DNA of 64,000 bases from Paenibacillus marchantiophytorum. GTDB taxonomy: Bacteria > Bacillota > Bacilli > Paenibacillales > NBRC-103111. The notes under the pieces are model-generated. The model saw only the letters and a program-made list of their open reading frames with translations. It was not told the DNA's origin and searched no databases. Location: NCBI RefSeq assembly GCF_014640555.1, contig NZ_BMHE01000014.1:36900-100899 (forward strand). Direction: 5' to 3'. Below, piece after piece: positions 1-9,511 of the stretch. Made by a program: the position numbers and the translations under genes. Positions within the stretch are counted from its first letter, which is position 1. Each line of letters opens with the position of its first letter.

Positions 1-2110
1 AGGAAAGATAATGGTGGATCGCATGTCCCTTATATCCAGGACCAGCCTTATAGTCATAATTTGCAAACGAATTTGAGAAGTAATTGTCTACAAGCGCAAC
101 TTGCTCATTCATATAGGTTTCGCCTTCCTGCCAAAACGTAATTTTCCCAGGATTGGTTGCGTCGTCGAAATTAATCGTTTCCACGCCAATCACAGCTTCT
201 TTGCCTACTTTGGCCGCATACTCCACTTCGCCAAATCCGTGAGAAATGATGCCATCAACCCCATTCGCGAAATCGCGGTAATCCATAACGCCAATATAAT
301 CCACGATATCGGTAATATGGCGGTTAAACGGTTTCGTTTCCCCATGGTAAGTGACGTTTATAGGCGTTTCATCGTACCAAAAAGGGATGTCCACCGCAAA
401 AGTAAGGCCCTTTCCTTGCAATAAGCTCATCGAAGCTTCAACCAACTGTAAGTAGTTTTTTGCTAAAACCCCTTTATTGGTTTCCCAATCTGCCAACGTG
501 TACGGTTCATTATCATGATGCACACCATCAAATTTCTCCTGCGGATCGCTCGCGGAAGCATTAAATGCGATCACTTCACTAATTCGCCCAAGTGGTATCG
601 AGTGATTGCTTTCTCTTACCCAGTCGCTTTGGCCATCCAGCGCTTCGACTGCAATCCCCAGTTGGTGCGCCATTTTGTTAAATTTCCGATACAGAGCAGC
701 TTGTTCACTCAGAGCAGATTTGTCGCTACCTGGCGTATACGAACCCGTATTCAAATATAATCGGTTAATTCCTTTGGCAACGCTAAATTGAAGCAGTTGT
801 TCCCTTGCCGCCGGATCAAGTACAACATCGAAGTTCCATACCCACATGCCTACTGTCAACAGCTTGTAGCTCCTTTTGTACAACTGGATGTGGTTATCGT
901 TCGATACAAGCGCGTCAACTGCCTTATACGAGCCTAGAGCGCTCGAAGGCATTGGCTTCACAGGTAATACGCATTTGTAAGTTCGATAGTAGTAATCCTT
1001 GTTATTTTTCGTCATAAAATATTCATCTGGGACTTCCGAGTTCGTGCAACTATACCCACTCGGTACGCTATTCGTAATTACCTTTTCACGCAATGTGGAT
1101 GGAGGATCGGCTACCTCTTTGTCGGCAATCAAACTTAAGTCGTCAAAGTAGGCAAAACCGCCAACTTCAGGCATTTTGTAGAGGTAAATCGTCATTTTTG
1201 TCGTGCCGGGTACGATATTAAATTTTAAAGACTTGTACTCGAAACCGTCTACGTTCGTAAACTCGATTTGATATTTGCCTATGCGTCCTTTATCGTTCTT
1301 GAGATCGACGCCAAAGAATCCTTTCTCCCCTTCTTTCGAAACTTTGCCCCAGCCGGCAATCGTGATGGTATACACGTTATCTGACACTGTTATTTCTTTA
1401 TAGTACGCGCCGCCCTCTCCAGGACCTATCTTGGCCGCATTCGTGCCGGAACGTTTATTTCCCATGTCGATCATAGCGCCGTCAAAGCTCCAGTTCTGGC
1501 TGTTTTCCTCAAATCCTGCATTTTCAATCACGTTGACGTTTGGCTTGATGGGCTGCGTCGTTGGCTCAGGTTGTTGCGTTTGTTCGGCCGTCAGCGTAAT
1601 GTCATCCAGATAAGCATAGCCTCGCACATTTTCCAGCTTATACCCGTAAACTCTTATTTTTTTCGTACCCGGAACCGTTGTGAAAACAATTTCTTTTTGT
1701 TTGAAATCAGCGTTGGAAAAACCAATTTCAAATTTCCCCCCCTCTATACTCCTGCCATCGTTATCCAGGCAATTGACGCCAAGAAGTACAGTTTCGCCAG
1801 AGTCAGCTTTCCCCCAGCCAGATACACGCAATTTACTACCTTCCGGTTCATTAACCACTTGGTAAACGCCTGTTTCGCCACTCCCTAATCGAAGTGAATT
1901 GCTGCCGGTGTGAGCGTAAGTTGCATTAATTACCGTACCGTCAAGCTCCCATGCGCTATTACCGGATTCAAACCCGCCATTTACAAGCTTGTTTACACTG
2001 TCCGCGGCTTTTGCCTGTGGTATTTGTATTACTGCAAATAATTGTAATGTTGATATAAGTAAGGTGCATACTAAAAGAACCGAAATTTTAGAATTCAGTA
2101 TTTTACCCAT
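1..2110 (-). CDS. Secreted carbohydrate-binding exoprotein with putative barrel hydrolase domain (3' end off window)
   Basis: Minus-strand frame open from ATG 2110 to the left edge with no stop, so the C-terminus is missing. A GGAGG box precedes the ATG. An N-terminal signal peptide (about 35 residues, ending near QAKA) is followed by two jelly-roll-like modules of about 140 residues. Each opens with a NxGFE motif and ends in an AYxDD motif, as in CBM4/9-type modules. The C-terminal half reads like a TIM-barrel hydrolase domain, with motifs FDGVHHDNEPY, FAVDIPFWYDE and VMDYRDFANG. A probable extracellular glycan-active protein; the catalytic class is not assignable by eye. A decayed paralogue lies at 3286-4001 and shares the NPGFE and MDYRD blocks. 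Confidence 0.75.
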   Translation of the reverse strand, partial: MGKILNSKISVLLVCTLLISTLQLFAVIQIPQAKAADSVNKLVNGGFESGNSAWELDGTVINATYAHTGSNSLRLGSGETGVYQVVNEPEGSKLRVSGWGKADSGETVLLGVNCLDNDGRSIEGGKFEIGFSNADFKQKEIVFTTVPGTKKIRVYGYKLENVRGYAYLDDITLTAEQTQQPEPTTQPIKPNVNVIENAGFEENSQNWSFDGAMIDMGNKRSGTNAAKIGPGEGGAYYKEITVSDNVYTITIAGWGKVSKEGEKGFFGVDLKNDKGRIGKYQIEFTNVDGFEYKSLKFNIVPGTTKMTIYLYKMPEVGGFAYFDDLSLIADKEVADPPSTLREKVITNSVPSGYSCTNSEVPDEYFMTKNNKDYYYRTYKCVLPVKPMPSSALGSYKAVDALVSNDNHIQLYKRSYKLLTVGMWVWNFDVVLDPAAREQLLQFSVAKGINRLYLNTGSYTPGSDKSALSEQAALYRKFNKMAHQLGIAVEALDGQSDWVRESNHSIPLGRISEVIAFNASASDPQEKFDGVHHDNEPYTLADWETNKGVLAKNYLQLVEASMSLLQGKGLTFAVDIPFWYDETPINVTYHGETKPFNRHITDIVDYIGVMDYRDFANGVDGIISHGFGEVEYAAKVGKEAVIGVETINFDDATNPGKITFWQEGETYMNEQVALVDNYFSNSFANYDYKAGPGYKGHAIHHYLS

Positions 2111-2235
2111 TGGGACCTCCATATAAGTTAAAGTCGATTAGTGAAACGCTTGTAACGTAAAGACATAAGCGCCTTTAGCGCGTAAGGAGCCAATTTGCCA
2201 TCCATCGTTAAAGGCTCTTATTCATAAAAAGCTGG

Positions 2236-3228
2236 CTACTTCGCCAAGATGTTATCGATCGTTTGTAGCTCTTCCAGAGAGAACACCATATTGTCAAGTG
2301 CCTTGGCATTTTCCTCGATTTGCTCAACTCGACTCGCGCCAATTAAAGCAGATGTCACTTTACCTCCACGCAATACCCAGGCAATTGCCATCTGCGCTAA
2401 GCTTTGGCCACGTTCCTTAGCCACTTCGCTCAGTTGGCGAATGATCTCCAGCTTCTCATCCGTTACATGGTGCTCTCTTAGATGAGCGACCGGCTTCGCC
2501 GCTCGCGAATCGGCAGGAATGCCATCTAAATACCGATTCGTCAACAGCCCTTGCGCGAGCGGACAAAAAGCAATCGTTCCTGAGCCACCGATTTCAAGCA
2601 CATCTTGCAAACCATTTTCGATCCATCGTTCGAACATCGAATAAACAGGCTGATGAATGAGCAGCGGCGTACCGAGAGCTTTCAGAATACGGATCGCTTC
2701 CGCCGTTTGTTCCGCATCATAATTGGAAATCCCGATATATAATGCTTTGCCTTGTCGAACAAGCATATCGAGCGCGCCCATCGTTTCTTCGAATGGCGTT
2801 TCAGGATCAGGTCGATGTGAATAGTAAATATCGACATAATCCAAGCCCATGCGCTTCAAGCTTCTATCCAAGCTGCTGACGATATATTTTTTCGAGCCCC
2901 ATTCCCCGTAAGGCCCTAACCACGCGTCGTATCCAGATTTTGTCGAAATGACGATCTCATCCCGATAGGCAGCCAGATCGGATATCAGCACCTGACCGAG
3001 CAGTTGTTCTGCCGAATACGATGGTGATCCGTAACCGTTCGCCAAATCATAATGCGTGATTCCTAAGTCGAAACTGCGTAATATCATCGCCCGCGCATTT
3101 TCATAAATGTCTCTGCCGCCAAAGTTGTGCCACATTCCTAGCGAAATCGCCGGAAGTTTCAGCCCCGAACGCCCGCAGCGGTTATACTTCATCGTATCGT
3201 AACGATCAGCCCTTGCTTGATAAACCAT
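2236..3228 (-). CDS. Aldo/keto reductase (YghZ/MgrA-like)
   Basis: 330-residue cytoplasmic NAD(P)H-dependent oxidoreductase of the aldo/keto reductase superfamily. The catalytic tetrad is visible: D and Y in THYDLANGYG, K in VISTKSGYD and H in YYSHRPDP. The N-terminal motif SGLKLPAISLGMWHNFGG and the DIYYSHRPDP segment are typical of the YghZ (glyceraldehyde-3-phosphate reductase) subgroup. GGAGG lies seven bases before ATG 3228. It sits alone between two glycan-related genes, so its true substrate (a sugar aldehyde is plausible) is inferred only. Length and motifs look complete. Confidence 0.93.
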   Translation of the reverse strand: MVYQARADRYDTMKYNRCGRSGLKLPAISLGMWHNFGGRDIYENARAMILRSFDLGITHYDLANGYGSPSYSAEQLLGQVLISDLAAYRDEIVISTKSGYDAWLGPYGEWGSKKYIVSSLDRSLKRMGLDYVDIYYSHRPDPETPFEETMGALDMLVRQGKALYIGISNYDAEQTAEAIRILKALGTPLLIHQPVYSMFERWIENGLQDVLEIGGSGTIAFCPLAQGLLTNRYLDGIPADSRAAKPVAHLREHHVTDEKLEIIRQLSEVAKERGQSLAQMAIAWVLRGGKVTSALIGASRVEQIEENAKALDNMVFSLEELQTIDNILAK

Positions 3229-3285
3229 TTAACTTCCTCCTCTATTGTCTACTAGATGCAATTATTTACGATCTAGGTCTCCATG

Positions 3286-4001
3286 TCATGGATCGATAAG
3301 ATGTATAATGATGAATGGCATAACCTGTGTATCCAGTGGAACGGAATAATACGATAGAACTTTCGTCAGTTCCTGGTTCATATAGTTTTCCCCTTCTTGA
3401 TAGAAGGTCACAAAGCCAGGGCTGCCTGGAACATCATACGTTTCAACGCCGATGATCACTTTTTTTCCAACGGATGTAGCGTAGTTGATTTCATATTGGG
3501 CATTCGCGATAATACCGTCAGCCCCTTCCGCGTAATCACGATAATCCATAATCGCAACGGTAGTTCCGGCGACTGTCGTGAAGCTGCGCGTCTTCTGAGT
3601 GTACGTCGTTGTTATCGAAAATGAGTTCAAACTTTCCTCCGCTTAGTTTAGTCCCACTGCTATCCATACAATCGACACCTATGATAGTCTGTTCGCCGCC
3701 TGCTCTTACTCGTCCACTGCCCTTCAGCGTATAATCTGCTCCGGCTATTATTCCCGATATTATCTGTCCGGCTCCACTTTCACCCGTTCCCATTCGCGCA
3801 GCCTTGTTTCCACTCGCTACCAGAGTAGTGGCAGCGCTAACACCTCACCAGTTTTCCCAACCATTCAAATCATGCTCAAAACCCGGATTGATAACCAAGT
3901 TAGATGCTGCCGCATTCACTTGATGTCTGACTGCTGCCGACAAAATTCCTGTAAATGAGCAACGAAAGGCATAATAACGTTCTCATTATTATTGTGAACA
4001 T
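3286..4001 (-). pseudogene. Internally deleted paralogue of the left-edge exoprotein
   Basis: Start-like ATG at 4001 behind AAAGGTAAGG. The signal peptide frame shifts near 3945. A module beginning NLVINPGFEHDLNGW follows, with an in-frame TGA after WENW (near 3847). A second frameshift lies near 3605. Text corresponding to the end of the first binding module (FTTVAGTT) is joined directly to the end of the barrel domain (VAIMDYRDYAEGADGI, GKKVIIGVETYD). Compared with the gene at 1-2110, the second binding module and most of the catalytic-like domain have been removed. It is clearly non-functional. Confidence 0.8.
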
Positions 4002-4965
4002 ATAGACACCTTACCTTTGTTTTATAAATGTCCAAAACTACTTAAAAATTATTTAATTCGTGCATAGAGCTTATTAAATAGACGGTCATTTGGAATCCAA
4101 CAACAAATTTAGCCGACAAACCAATCAAATCGACATCCGCATTTAATCATCGCCCCTTTCTTGCAATTTATAAGGTCACCGACTTAATTATATCTTAGTC
4201 AAATTTTATGAAAGCGTCAACAATTAATTTCATAGTCGTAAGCAGTTGCAGAAGACATCTTGATGAAAACAGAGGGCCACTGTATTGGCCAACATATCCA
4301 TGTCATATCGTTCGATTAGTCAAAAAACTCGAAGGTGATCAACAAATGTCTTTCATCCCATTTTTTTCAGCATGCATTCTCCAATGTCGCTTCCGCAGAT
4401 TTTCACAACATTCATGACGTGCACCTTCATTTCGGCAAAAGAGATATTGCCGATCGGCACTACATTACGACCAGGGCAAATAGCGAAAGTTGAGTAACTA
4501 TATATACCCCAACAAATATGCCTTTCGATCATTGATTACAACCTGGTAATGTAGTAAATAATGATCTCAACTCTGAATGCAATACCATACTAGCTGCAAA
4601 TATTAATTTGTAGCTTAGTGAGGCCAATTAATCATCTTTAACTAGTATCCCATTTTGGGTGAAAATCCCACTCTCCTACATAAAATTCCCCCTCAAACTA
4701 CCTCTGTCTTATTTACGGCGTTTATAGCGGTCCCCCACCGAGTTTCCTTTTCTGGGGGAAAAGAAGCTCTTGGTGATAGGAAACAACTGCATTATAGAGC
4801 ACAGGTACAAATACCGCCATACTAAAAAGTGTACACTCAGCCACAGAAAACTCACACACATTACAGCACGAGATCGAACATGGTAATAGATACTGCTGTA
4901 CTAGATGTAATCGCAAGCCAACTTTCCAATATCCGTTATTCCCTATCATCTGCTTATTCGGTACC
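4002..4965. other. Long intergenic stretch, no supported gene
   Basis: About 960 bases of AT-rich sequence. Short open frames on both strands show no recognisable domain. One minus-strand piece (about 4350-4490) reads NISFAEMKVHVMNVVKICGSDIG, faintly like a zinc alcohol dehydrogenase N-terminus, but it is too short and broken to call. A G/C hairpin (TCCCCCA...TGGGGGA) sits near 4731-4757. Confidence 0.4.
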
Positions 4966-5011
4966 CATAGAAAAACCGTTTGGCATGACCTCACCAAACG
5001 GTTTTTCTATG
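4966..5011 (-). terminator. Rho-independent-type terminator of the GH16-PA14 gene
   Basis: Perfect 18-bp inverted repeat (CATAGAAAAACCGTTTGG and its complement) with a 10-base loop, starting 13 bases after the stop codon at 5024. The internal A/T run gives a U-tract on either strand. Confidence 0.85.
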
Positions 5012-5023
5012 TTCCATATCAAA

Positions 5024-6229
5024 CTAGTTCGGATACAACCGGTTTTGAGGAACGATTTGCTTCGGCTGAGAAGCGCTCGACCAATATAATTTGGCAATGG
5101 CATCCTCATTATTATCATAATACTCGAGCTTGATGTCGTACTTTTGGCCGGCTGTCAGGTTGATCGTCCCCGACCATTCTGTTTCCGCCTGATCGATCCA
5201 CTTGTCGATGATCAACTGATTGTTAACCCATAACCTCGCGCCGTCGTCAGAACTCGTATAGAAAGTATAAGCGCCTGTATACTGAGGTTTAACTTTTCCG
5301 GTCCAGCGGACCGAAAACTCATCCATTCCCATTGATGGCATCGGAGAGCCCATTCCCCAATCAAAATTAACGGTTGCATCCGTGCGGGTTGCTTTCAGCG
5401 ACGTAAAATTCATGTTATCGTAATATTTTGCAGTCAATCCCGTTCCATCGTCTGTCGGAAGATCGCTCGCCGGGGTATATTTGATCCAGTCGTAATAGGC
5501 TCTGATCGGCGTCCCCGGGTATGTGAACGGACCGGTCCAAACATTTCCTGCACCTGACCACAAATTAACCTCTATTTCCCCTGGATGCGTCGGCAACGGT
5601 CCCCTCGAACCGGTTTCGGTATGAACGAGGTTACCGTCTACAAACCATTTGATATAGGTTGGCGACCATTCGAAAGCATAATCATGAAATCCTTGTGAAG
5701 CATCAAACCCCAGATTAATGATCGTACTGTGATCGCCTACACCATTTGTGAAATAGTTTGCCTCCAGCTTCGTCGTATCTTTGCCTAGAATTTCAATATC
5801 AATTTCGTCGTTTGCTGTTCCAGCTGTCTCGCCGGAGTAAGTGAATAAGGATGTAACTAGCCCAGACCCTTTTGCCACTTTGATTCGTCCTTCAACCCGC
5901 CCGTATCCGTATTTTGCTTTCGTCGCATATTCGCCGGAGGCAAAGCTTTTGCCGGAACAACCGCCAGGACAACCTACATCGTCTAGACGAAGCGCCATGA
6001 TGCCGTTATTGAACTCGACATTGGATGCTTTCCAGCCGACACCAAAATCACTTCCGTTTCCCCAACCATCGGAAACATAGAACGAATTGTTATTTACTGC
6101 GTTTAACGGCTCGTAAAAGGCGACATCAGCGGCATATGACTGCTTTGGCAATACTAGAACAGCAAATAGCATACAAAAAGCCAATAGCCTCTTTATTTGT
6201 TTACGATTCGTATTGATTCCCTTTACCAT
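5024..6229 (-). CDS. Secreted GH16 beta-glucanase-type hydrolase with C-terminal PA14 domain
   Basis: 401 residues from ATG 6229, chosen because GAGGTG lies just upstream and the protein then opens with a classic signal peptide (KRLLAFCMLFAVLVLP, cleavage near SYA-AD). Residues about 35-255 form a GH16 domain with the catalytic signature DEIDIEILG near residue 143 and the WSPTYIKWFVDG strand. Residues about 265-400 form a PA14 domain (GLTAKYYDN, TGAYTFYTSSDDGARLWVNN), a sugar-binding beta-barrel. Predicted to cleave beta-1,3/1,4-glucans outside the cell. It lies downstream of a LacI/kinase/GH4 operon but has its own ribosome site, and terminates at the 4966-5011 hairpin. Confidence 0.9.
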   Translation of the reverse strand: MVKGINTNRKQIKRLLAFCMLFAVLVLPKQSYAADVAFYEPLNAVNNNSFYVSDGWGNGSDFGVGWKASNVEFNNGIMALRLDDVGCPGGCSGKSFASGEYATKAKYGYGRVEGRIKVAKGSGLVTSLFTYSGETAGTANDEIDIEILGKDTTKLEANYFTNGVGDHSTIINLGFDASQGFHDYAFEWSPTYIKWFVDGNLVHTETGSRGPLPTHPGEIEVNLWSGAGNVWTGPFTYPGTPIRAYYDWIKYTPASDLPTDDGTGLTAKYYDNMNFTSLKATRTDATVNFDWGMGSPMPSMGMDEFSVRWTGKVKPQYTGAYTFYTSSDDGARLWVNNQLIIDKWIDQAETEWSGTINLTAGQKYDIKLEYYDNNEDAIAKLYWSSASQPKQIVPQNRLYPN

Positions 6230-6494
6230 GGATATAACACCTCTTTCTTGTAATGGCCATTCAAACAACGCGACTAGAAGATAACATGTTATTCTCCGTT
6301 CGTCATTCCTCGCCCACCCTCTCGCCATGAACCTTGCGGAAATTGCGGATGGACCAGCAGCACCACCTCCACTTCTCCGGCAATCATTCGGGTTCCTATA
6401 TCTGCCTGCTGTATATTTTGACCGCATGCTTTATTCTTCCGATTCCAAGACATCAGCAATACGTTTACCGGCAAAATCGAACAAGACGATGTTT
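6230..6494 (-). other. Gap between GH16 gene and GH4 remnant with broken open frames
   Basis: Three minus-strand frames carry protein-like but interrupted text (for example NIVLFDFAGKRIADVLESEE ending in a stop near 6431, and GTRMIAGEVEVVLLVHPQFP). This resembles the end of another decayed hydrolase-operon gene, but I could not assign it to a family. Confidence 0.3.
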
Positions 6495-6827
6495 TACGTA
6501 CAAAAACCAGGCAAATATTCCCGATTCTGCTCCAGCATTTCTTCAAGCAATCGCTGAACCACGTTCGCGCCGAAGGCACGAGCGGATGATGCGCTAGCGC
6601 CTACAGCGCTGACCCTCTATTTCCCGTTACACCCGCTTCGTAAGACACAGTTGGCCTCAATAACCGAGTTATCCAGCAGAAAATCGAGTATACCTAGATT
6701 GACTACATTCAACGTTTGAATATCCCGAGAATCGTTATATGATGATTTCATTAGCTTAACCGCCGCCTCCGAAGAGCCTATAAGATGAGCCCTCGCCTAC
6801 TACCGCCACCTTCAATCGCTTTCTCAT
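6495..6827 (-). pseudogene. GH4 (6-phospho-glycosidase / alpha-galactosidase family) remnant with large internal deletion
   Basis: Starts at ATG 6827, which overlaps the TGA of the upstream kinase (ATGA). The N-terminus MRKRLKVAVVGEGSSY matches the NAD-binding start of GH4 enzymes. It is followed at once, in another frame, by SSYNDSRDIQTLNVVN and VIEANCVLRSG, which belong near residue 330 of the family. Then come HHPLVPSA and LLEEMLEQNREYLPGF, the family C-terminus. About 300 residues, with the metal and catalytic centre, are gone, and at least two further frame changes are present. The original operon thus carried a GH4 enzyme acting with the sugar kinase. Confidence 0.85.
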
Positions 6828-7807
6828 GTAACGCTCAGTTCCTTGATCCCCAGCAGCTTGCCGAGCCGGTCGTAAACCGAAGCCTCCGGCTGCAAGCCGT
6901 TCCTCTCCATCGCCAGAATCACCGCGCCGGCAACTGGCTCCATGGTCAGTGTTTGCAGCCGGCAGCCGGCAGCAAACGGGAACACTTGGTTCTCGATATG
7001 CGGCAAGATATGACGTCCGCTACCGCGTGTGAGCACACTGCCCACAAGCACAAGATCGAACGAATCGCTCCCCATGCCCAACCTTTCGATGACGGCTGCT
7101 GCAGCTTTGCCAAGCTCGATACCTTGCCGCCGCAAAATCCGCTGCGCGCAAGCATCGCCTTCGTCGGCGGCAGGTTGCAACAGCTTCGTCAAGTCGTAAG
7201 GAATACTTATCTCCCTGTCGAGGAAGTCATGGAACAAACGTTCGACCGAGGGGTAGTCAAGCGCAGATAACACAGTTTCGGTCAACTGCGTAGGCTCGCC
7301 GCGTCCTTCCCATGCACGAATGACCGTGCGAAACACCTCGATAGCCAGCCCCGTGCCTCCCCCGAAGTCGCCGTATGTATAACCAAAGCCGCCAATCTGC
7401 AAAGTGTCCCCCCGCGAATTAACTCCGAAACAATTCGTTCCCGTTCCGCAAATCGAAACTACTCCGTAAGGCTGTCTGGTGCCGGCTCTTAAGCCGATCA
7501 CCGTATCACAAACAATATCGTAGGTCGCGAAACCTAAGCTGCCGATCATTGGCCTCAATATCCTGAAATCAACCTCCCGATCGGCTCCTGCCAAGCCGAA
7601 CATCGCATTGGCAATATCGCTCGCGTCCAGTCCTGCTTGTTGCATCGCTTCCTCAATAGCCGTCCTTATGCTCTTCTCGGCATCATGGCGACTGGTCTGA
7701 TGATTACCGCAGCCTCCGCTGCCGACGCCGGCAATACATCCCGTTTCATCCGTAATGACGGCGTTCGTCTTACTTCCACCGCCATCTACACCCAAATAGT
7801 AGTTCAT
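6824..7807 (-). CDS. BadF/BadG-type N-acetylglucosamine kinase-like sugar kinase
   Basis: 327 residues. The N-terminal phosphate-binding motif YLGVDGGGSKTNAVITDE, the ICGTGTNCFGV phosphate-2 loop and VSICGTG identify the BadF/BadG/BcrA ATPase family, which includes N-acetylglucosamine kinases. Cytoplasmic. ATG 7807 lies two bases past the LacI stop, with its AGGAGAG ribosome site inside the LacI gene, and its own stop overlaps the start of the GH4 remnant. The three genes were therefore translationally coupled. Likely job: phosphorylating an imported amino sugar or hexose. The exact sugar cannot be read from sequence. Confidence 0.88.
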   Translation of the reverse strand: MNYYLGVDGGGSKTNAVITDETGCIAGVGSGGCGNHQTSRHDAEKSIRTAIEEAMQQAGLDASDIANAMFGLAGADREVDFRILRPMIGSLGFATYDIVCDTVIGLRAGTRQPYGVVSICGTGTNCFGVNSRGDTLQIGGFGYTYGDFGGGTGLAIEVFRTVIRAWEGRGEPTQLTETVLSALDYPSVERLFHDFLDREISIPYDLTKLLQPAADEGDACAQRILRRQGIELGKAAAAVIERLGMGSDSFDLVLVGSVLTRGSGRHILPHIENQVFPFAAGCRLQTLTMEPVAGAVILAMERNGLQPEASVYDRLGKLLGIKELSVT

Positions 7808-7808
7808 G

Positions 7809-8837
7809 TTAATCTCTCCTATTTCTATCGTTTTTCCCCTTACATACTGCCGTTGATTCCCTTACGATCAGTTGTGGTTGAAGTCGGAGATTCGTCTGAG
7901 ATGGCTTAACATGGTTCAATATATCGAGCAGTGCAAAAACGGCGTGCTCACCCATTTGTACAGCTGGCTGGCGGATCGTCGTTAATCGGGGATTCAGTTC
8001 CTCAGAGATGTATTGATCGTCGTATCCGATCACCGATACGTCCTCAGGTACTCGGTATCCGTTCGCTTCGAGCGCTTGAACTACTCCAAGGGCAATGGCG
8101 TCGTCCCCTGCAAAAACAGCTGTAGGCACCTGCCCGCTGCGGATCCAGTCCTGCATTACCTGAAATCCGCTGCGTACCCCAAATCGGCTATTCGCGAGCA
8201 AATACGGCGTAAGCCCTTCCTCCGCCAAGGCGTCGATAAAACCTTTCTGCCGCTCTCTTGAGCTCAGAAACAACACCTGTCCACTAATGTGGGCGATGTG
8301 GGTATGGCCAAGTTCAAGCAGATGGTTCGTCGCTTCGTAACCGCCCTTGTAGTTGTCTACATTAATCGTAGGAAAGTCGGCGTTTTCCGTTTGATTGTCT
8401 ACGACAACAAACGGAATGCCTTTTCTCTCCAACTCGGCGACGTACCGATCTTCCTGAACCGGAGACAACACGATGATGCCGTCCACGCGATCCTCCTGGA
8501 ATAGGAAATTACTCGCCTCCTCCGTATCCCCATTGGATTCGTCCAAGATGGAGATGGCCAGAAAATAGCCATTCTGCTTCAGTCGGTCATGCACCGTTTT
8601 GACGATACAGTCAAAAACGGAATCGCCGAGAGCGGTCACCGTCAACCCGATAATACCCGTTTTGCCTCGCACTAGCGTACGTGCGGCTGAGTTCGGACTA
8701 TAGTTTAGCTCCTTGATCGCGTCCAATACTTTCTGCCGGTTTATTTCTCTGACCGTCGGGGCGTTGTTGAGCACGCGGGATACCGTTACAATGGACATGC
8801 CTGATTTTTTGGCTACATCGAATATATTGACCTTCAT
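7809..8837 (-). CDS. LacI/GalR-family transcriptional regulator
   Basis: 342 residues. The N-terminal LacI helix-turn-helix reads NIFDVAKKSGMSIVTVSRVLNN, followed by the hinge helix (SPNSAARTLVRGKTGIIGL) and a periplasmic-binding-like effector domain ending in RESTAV. First gene of the regulator/kinase/GH4 operon. Probably represses this operon and perhaps neighbouring glycan genes in response to a sugar. The near-palindromes at 9512-9527 and 9616-9631 have the AAACGTTT core common for this family and are candidate targets. Confidence 0.93.
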   Translation of the reverse strand: MKVNIFDVAKKSGMSIVTVSRVLNNAPTVREINRQKVLDAIKELNYSPNSAARTLVRGKTGIIGLTVTALGDSVFDCIVKTVHDRLKQNGYFLAISILDESNGDTEEASNFLFQEDRVDGIIVLSPVQEDRYVAELERKGIPFVVVDNQTENADFPTINVDNYKGGYEATNHLLELGHTHIAHISGQVLFLSSRERQKGFIDALAEEGLTPYLLANSRFGVRSGFQVMQDWIRSGQVPTAVFAGDDAIALGVVQALEANGYRVPEDVSVIGYDDQYISEELNPRLTTIRQPAVQMGEHAVFALLDILNHVKPSQTNLRLQPQLIVRESTAVCKGKNDRNRRD

Positions 8838-8934
8838 TTATAATTCTCCCAGTCTCTAATGCATTTTGCTAAATATTATACCATTCCATGTTTTATTACT
8901 GAACTTGTATTGCATGATATCATTGCGCAATTAG

Positions 8935-9260
8935 AGCTCGCTGCGTGAACGATCCACTTCTGTCCGGCATCTTCCCATTCTAATCCCGCACCAAGTTTCT
9001 CGGCAATGAAACGAAGGTGAAGCACCGCTTTAATTCGTCCTTCGCCCCTTCCGTAGCGTTACGCTTTATGCTGACTATTTCTCCATAAGCATATGGATAT
9101 CCCAGCATTGCACCCGATCTTGCTTACATGGTTGGTCATCCAGTCGCAGCTCCAGTTTTCCCTCGGCAGCAATAACATGATCTTCCCGCCAGCTTTTAAA
9201 TACATACCACCGTTTCGCATCCAACTGGTCGAGTAGATCTACAAAATCTTCCGTCGCCAT
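8935..9260 (-). pseudogene. Scrambled remnant: GH16-like start joined to copper-amine-oxidase-N-like end
   Basis: The first piece (about 9075-9260) reads DFVDLLDQLDAKRWYVFKSW then AAEGKLELRLDD, like the N-terminal strands of a GH16 or related lectin-fold hydrolase. The next, in another frame (about 9030-9065), gives RYGRGEGRIKA, a GH16 hallmark block. It is fused directly to LRFIAEKLGAGLEWEDAGQK (8940-9030), the signature of the copper amine oxidase N-terminal-like cell-surface domain. Stops separate the pieces, so no product is expected. The assignment rests on short motifs. Confidence 0.55.
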
Positions 9261-9475
9261 CTGGGACTATCCCTGCTCAGTGGCGGCTTCCGCCCGAAGA
9301 TAGTAAAGGGCGACAGCGCAAATGAAACAGTTGCGCTGGATGAGACAACAGTAATTCCCAATAGGCCGTATATGGGAATATAGCTGAACACAATAATAAA
9401 AGCGAGTGCCGGCAGCACCATTAGTTGAATGTCTAGTTGCTTGAGAAAGCGTTTGATTGCTTGAGGTTGATTCAT
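9239..9475 (-). pseudogene. N-terminal stub of LplB-type ABC sugar permease
   Basis: ATG 9475 behind AAGGGGG. The first 40 residues (QLMVLPALAFIIVFSYIPIY, then GLLGI) match the first transmembrane segment of LplB/UgpA-type permeases. The similarity then stops, and the frame continues as unrelated text into the GH16-like remnant. The remaining five transmembrane helices and the EAA loop are absent. It marks the start of a lost transporter operon whose promoter and operator-like sites survive just upstream. Confidence 0.7.
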
Positions 9476-9511
9476 GCGTGCCCCCTTAAAATTATTAAAC
9501 TACCCGTAAAT

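Noticed and set aside
4350..4490. Possible zinc alcohol dehydrogenase remnant (VKICGSDIG)
   Set aside because: One short motif with no supporting flanks in any frame; too weak to annotate.
4722..4997. Minus-strand frame between the GH16 terminator and the exoprotein relic
   Set aside because: Begins inside a strong terminator stem and shows no domain or ribosome site.
6785..7270. 161-codon plus-strand frame across the kinase gene
   Set aside because: Antisense to the well-supported BadF-type kinase, and contains no family motif.
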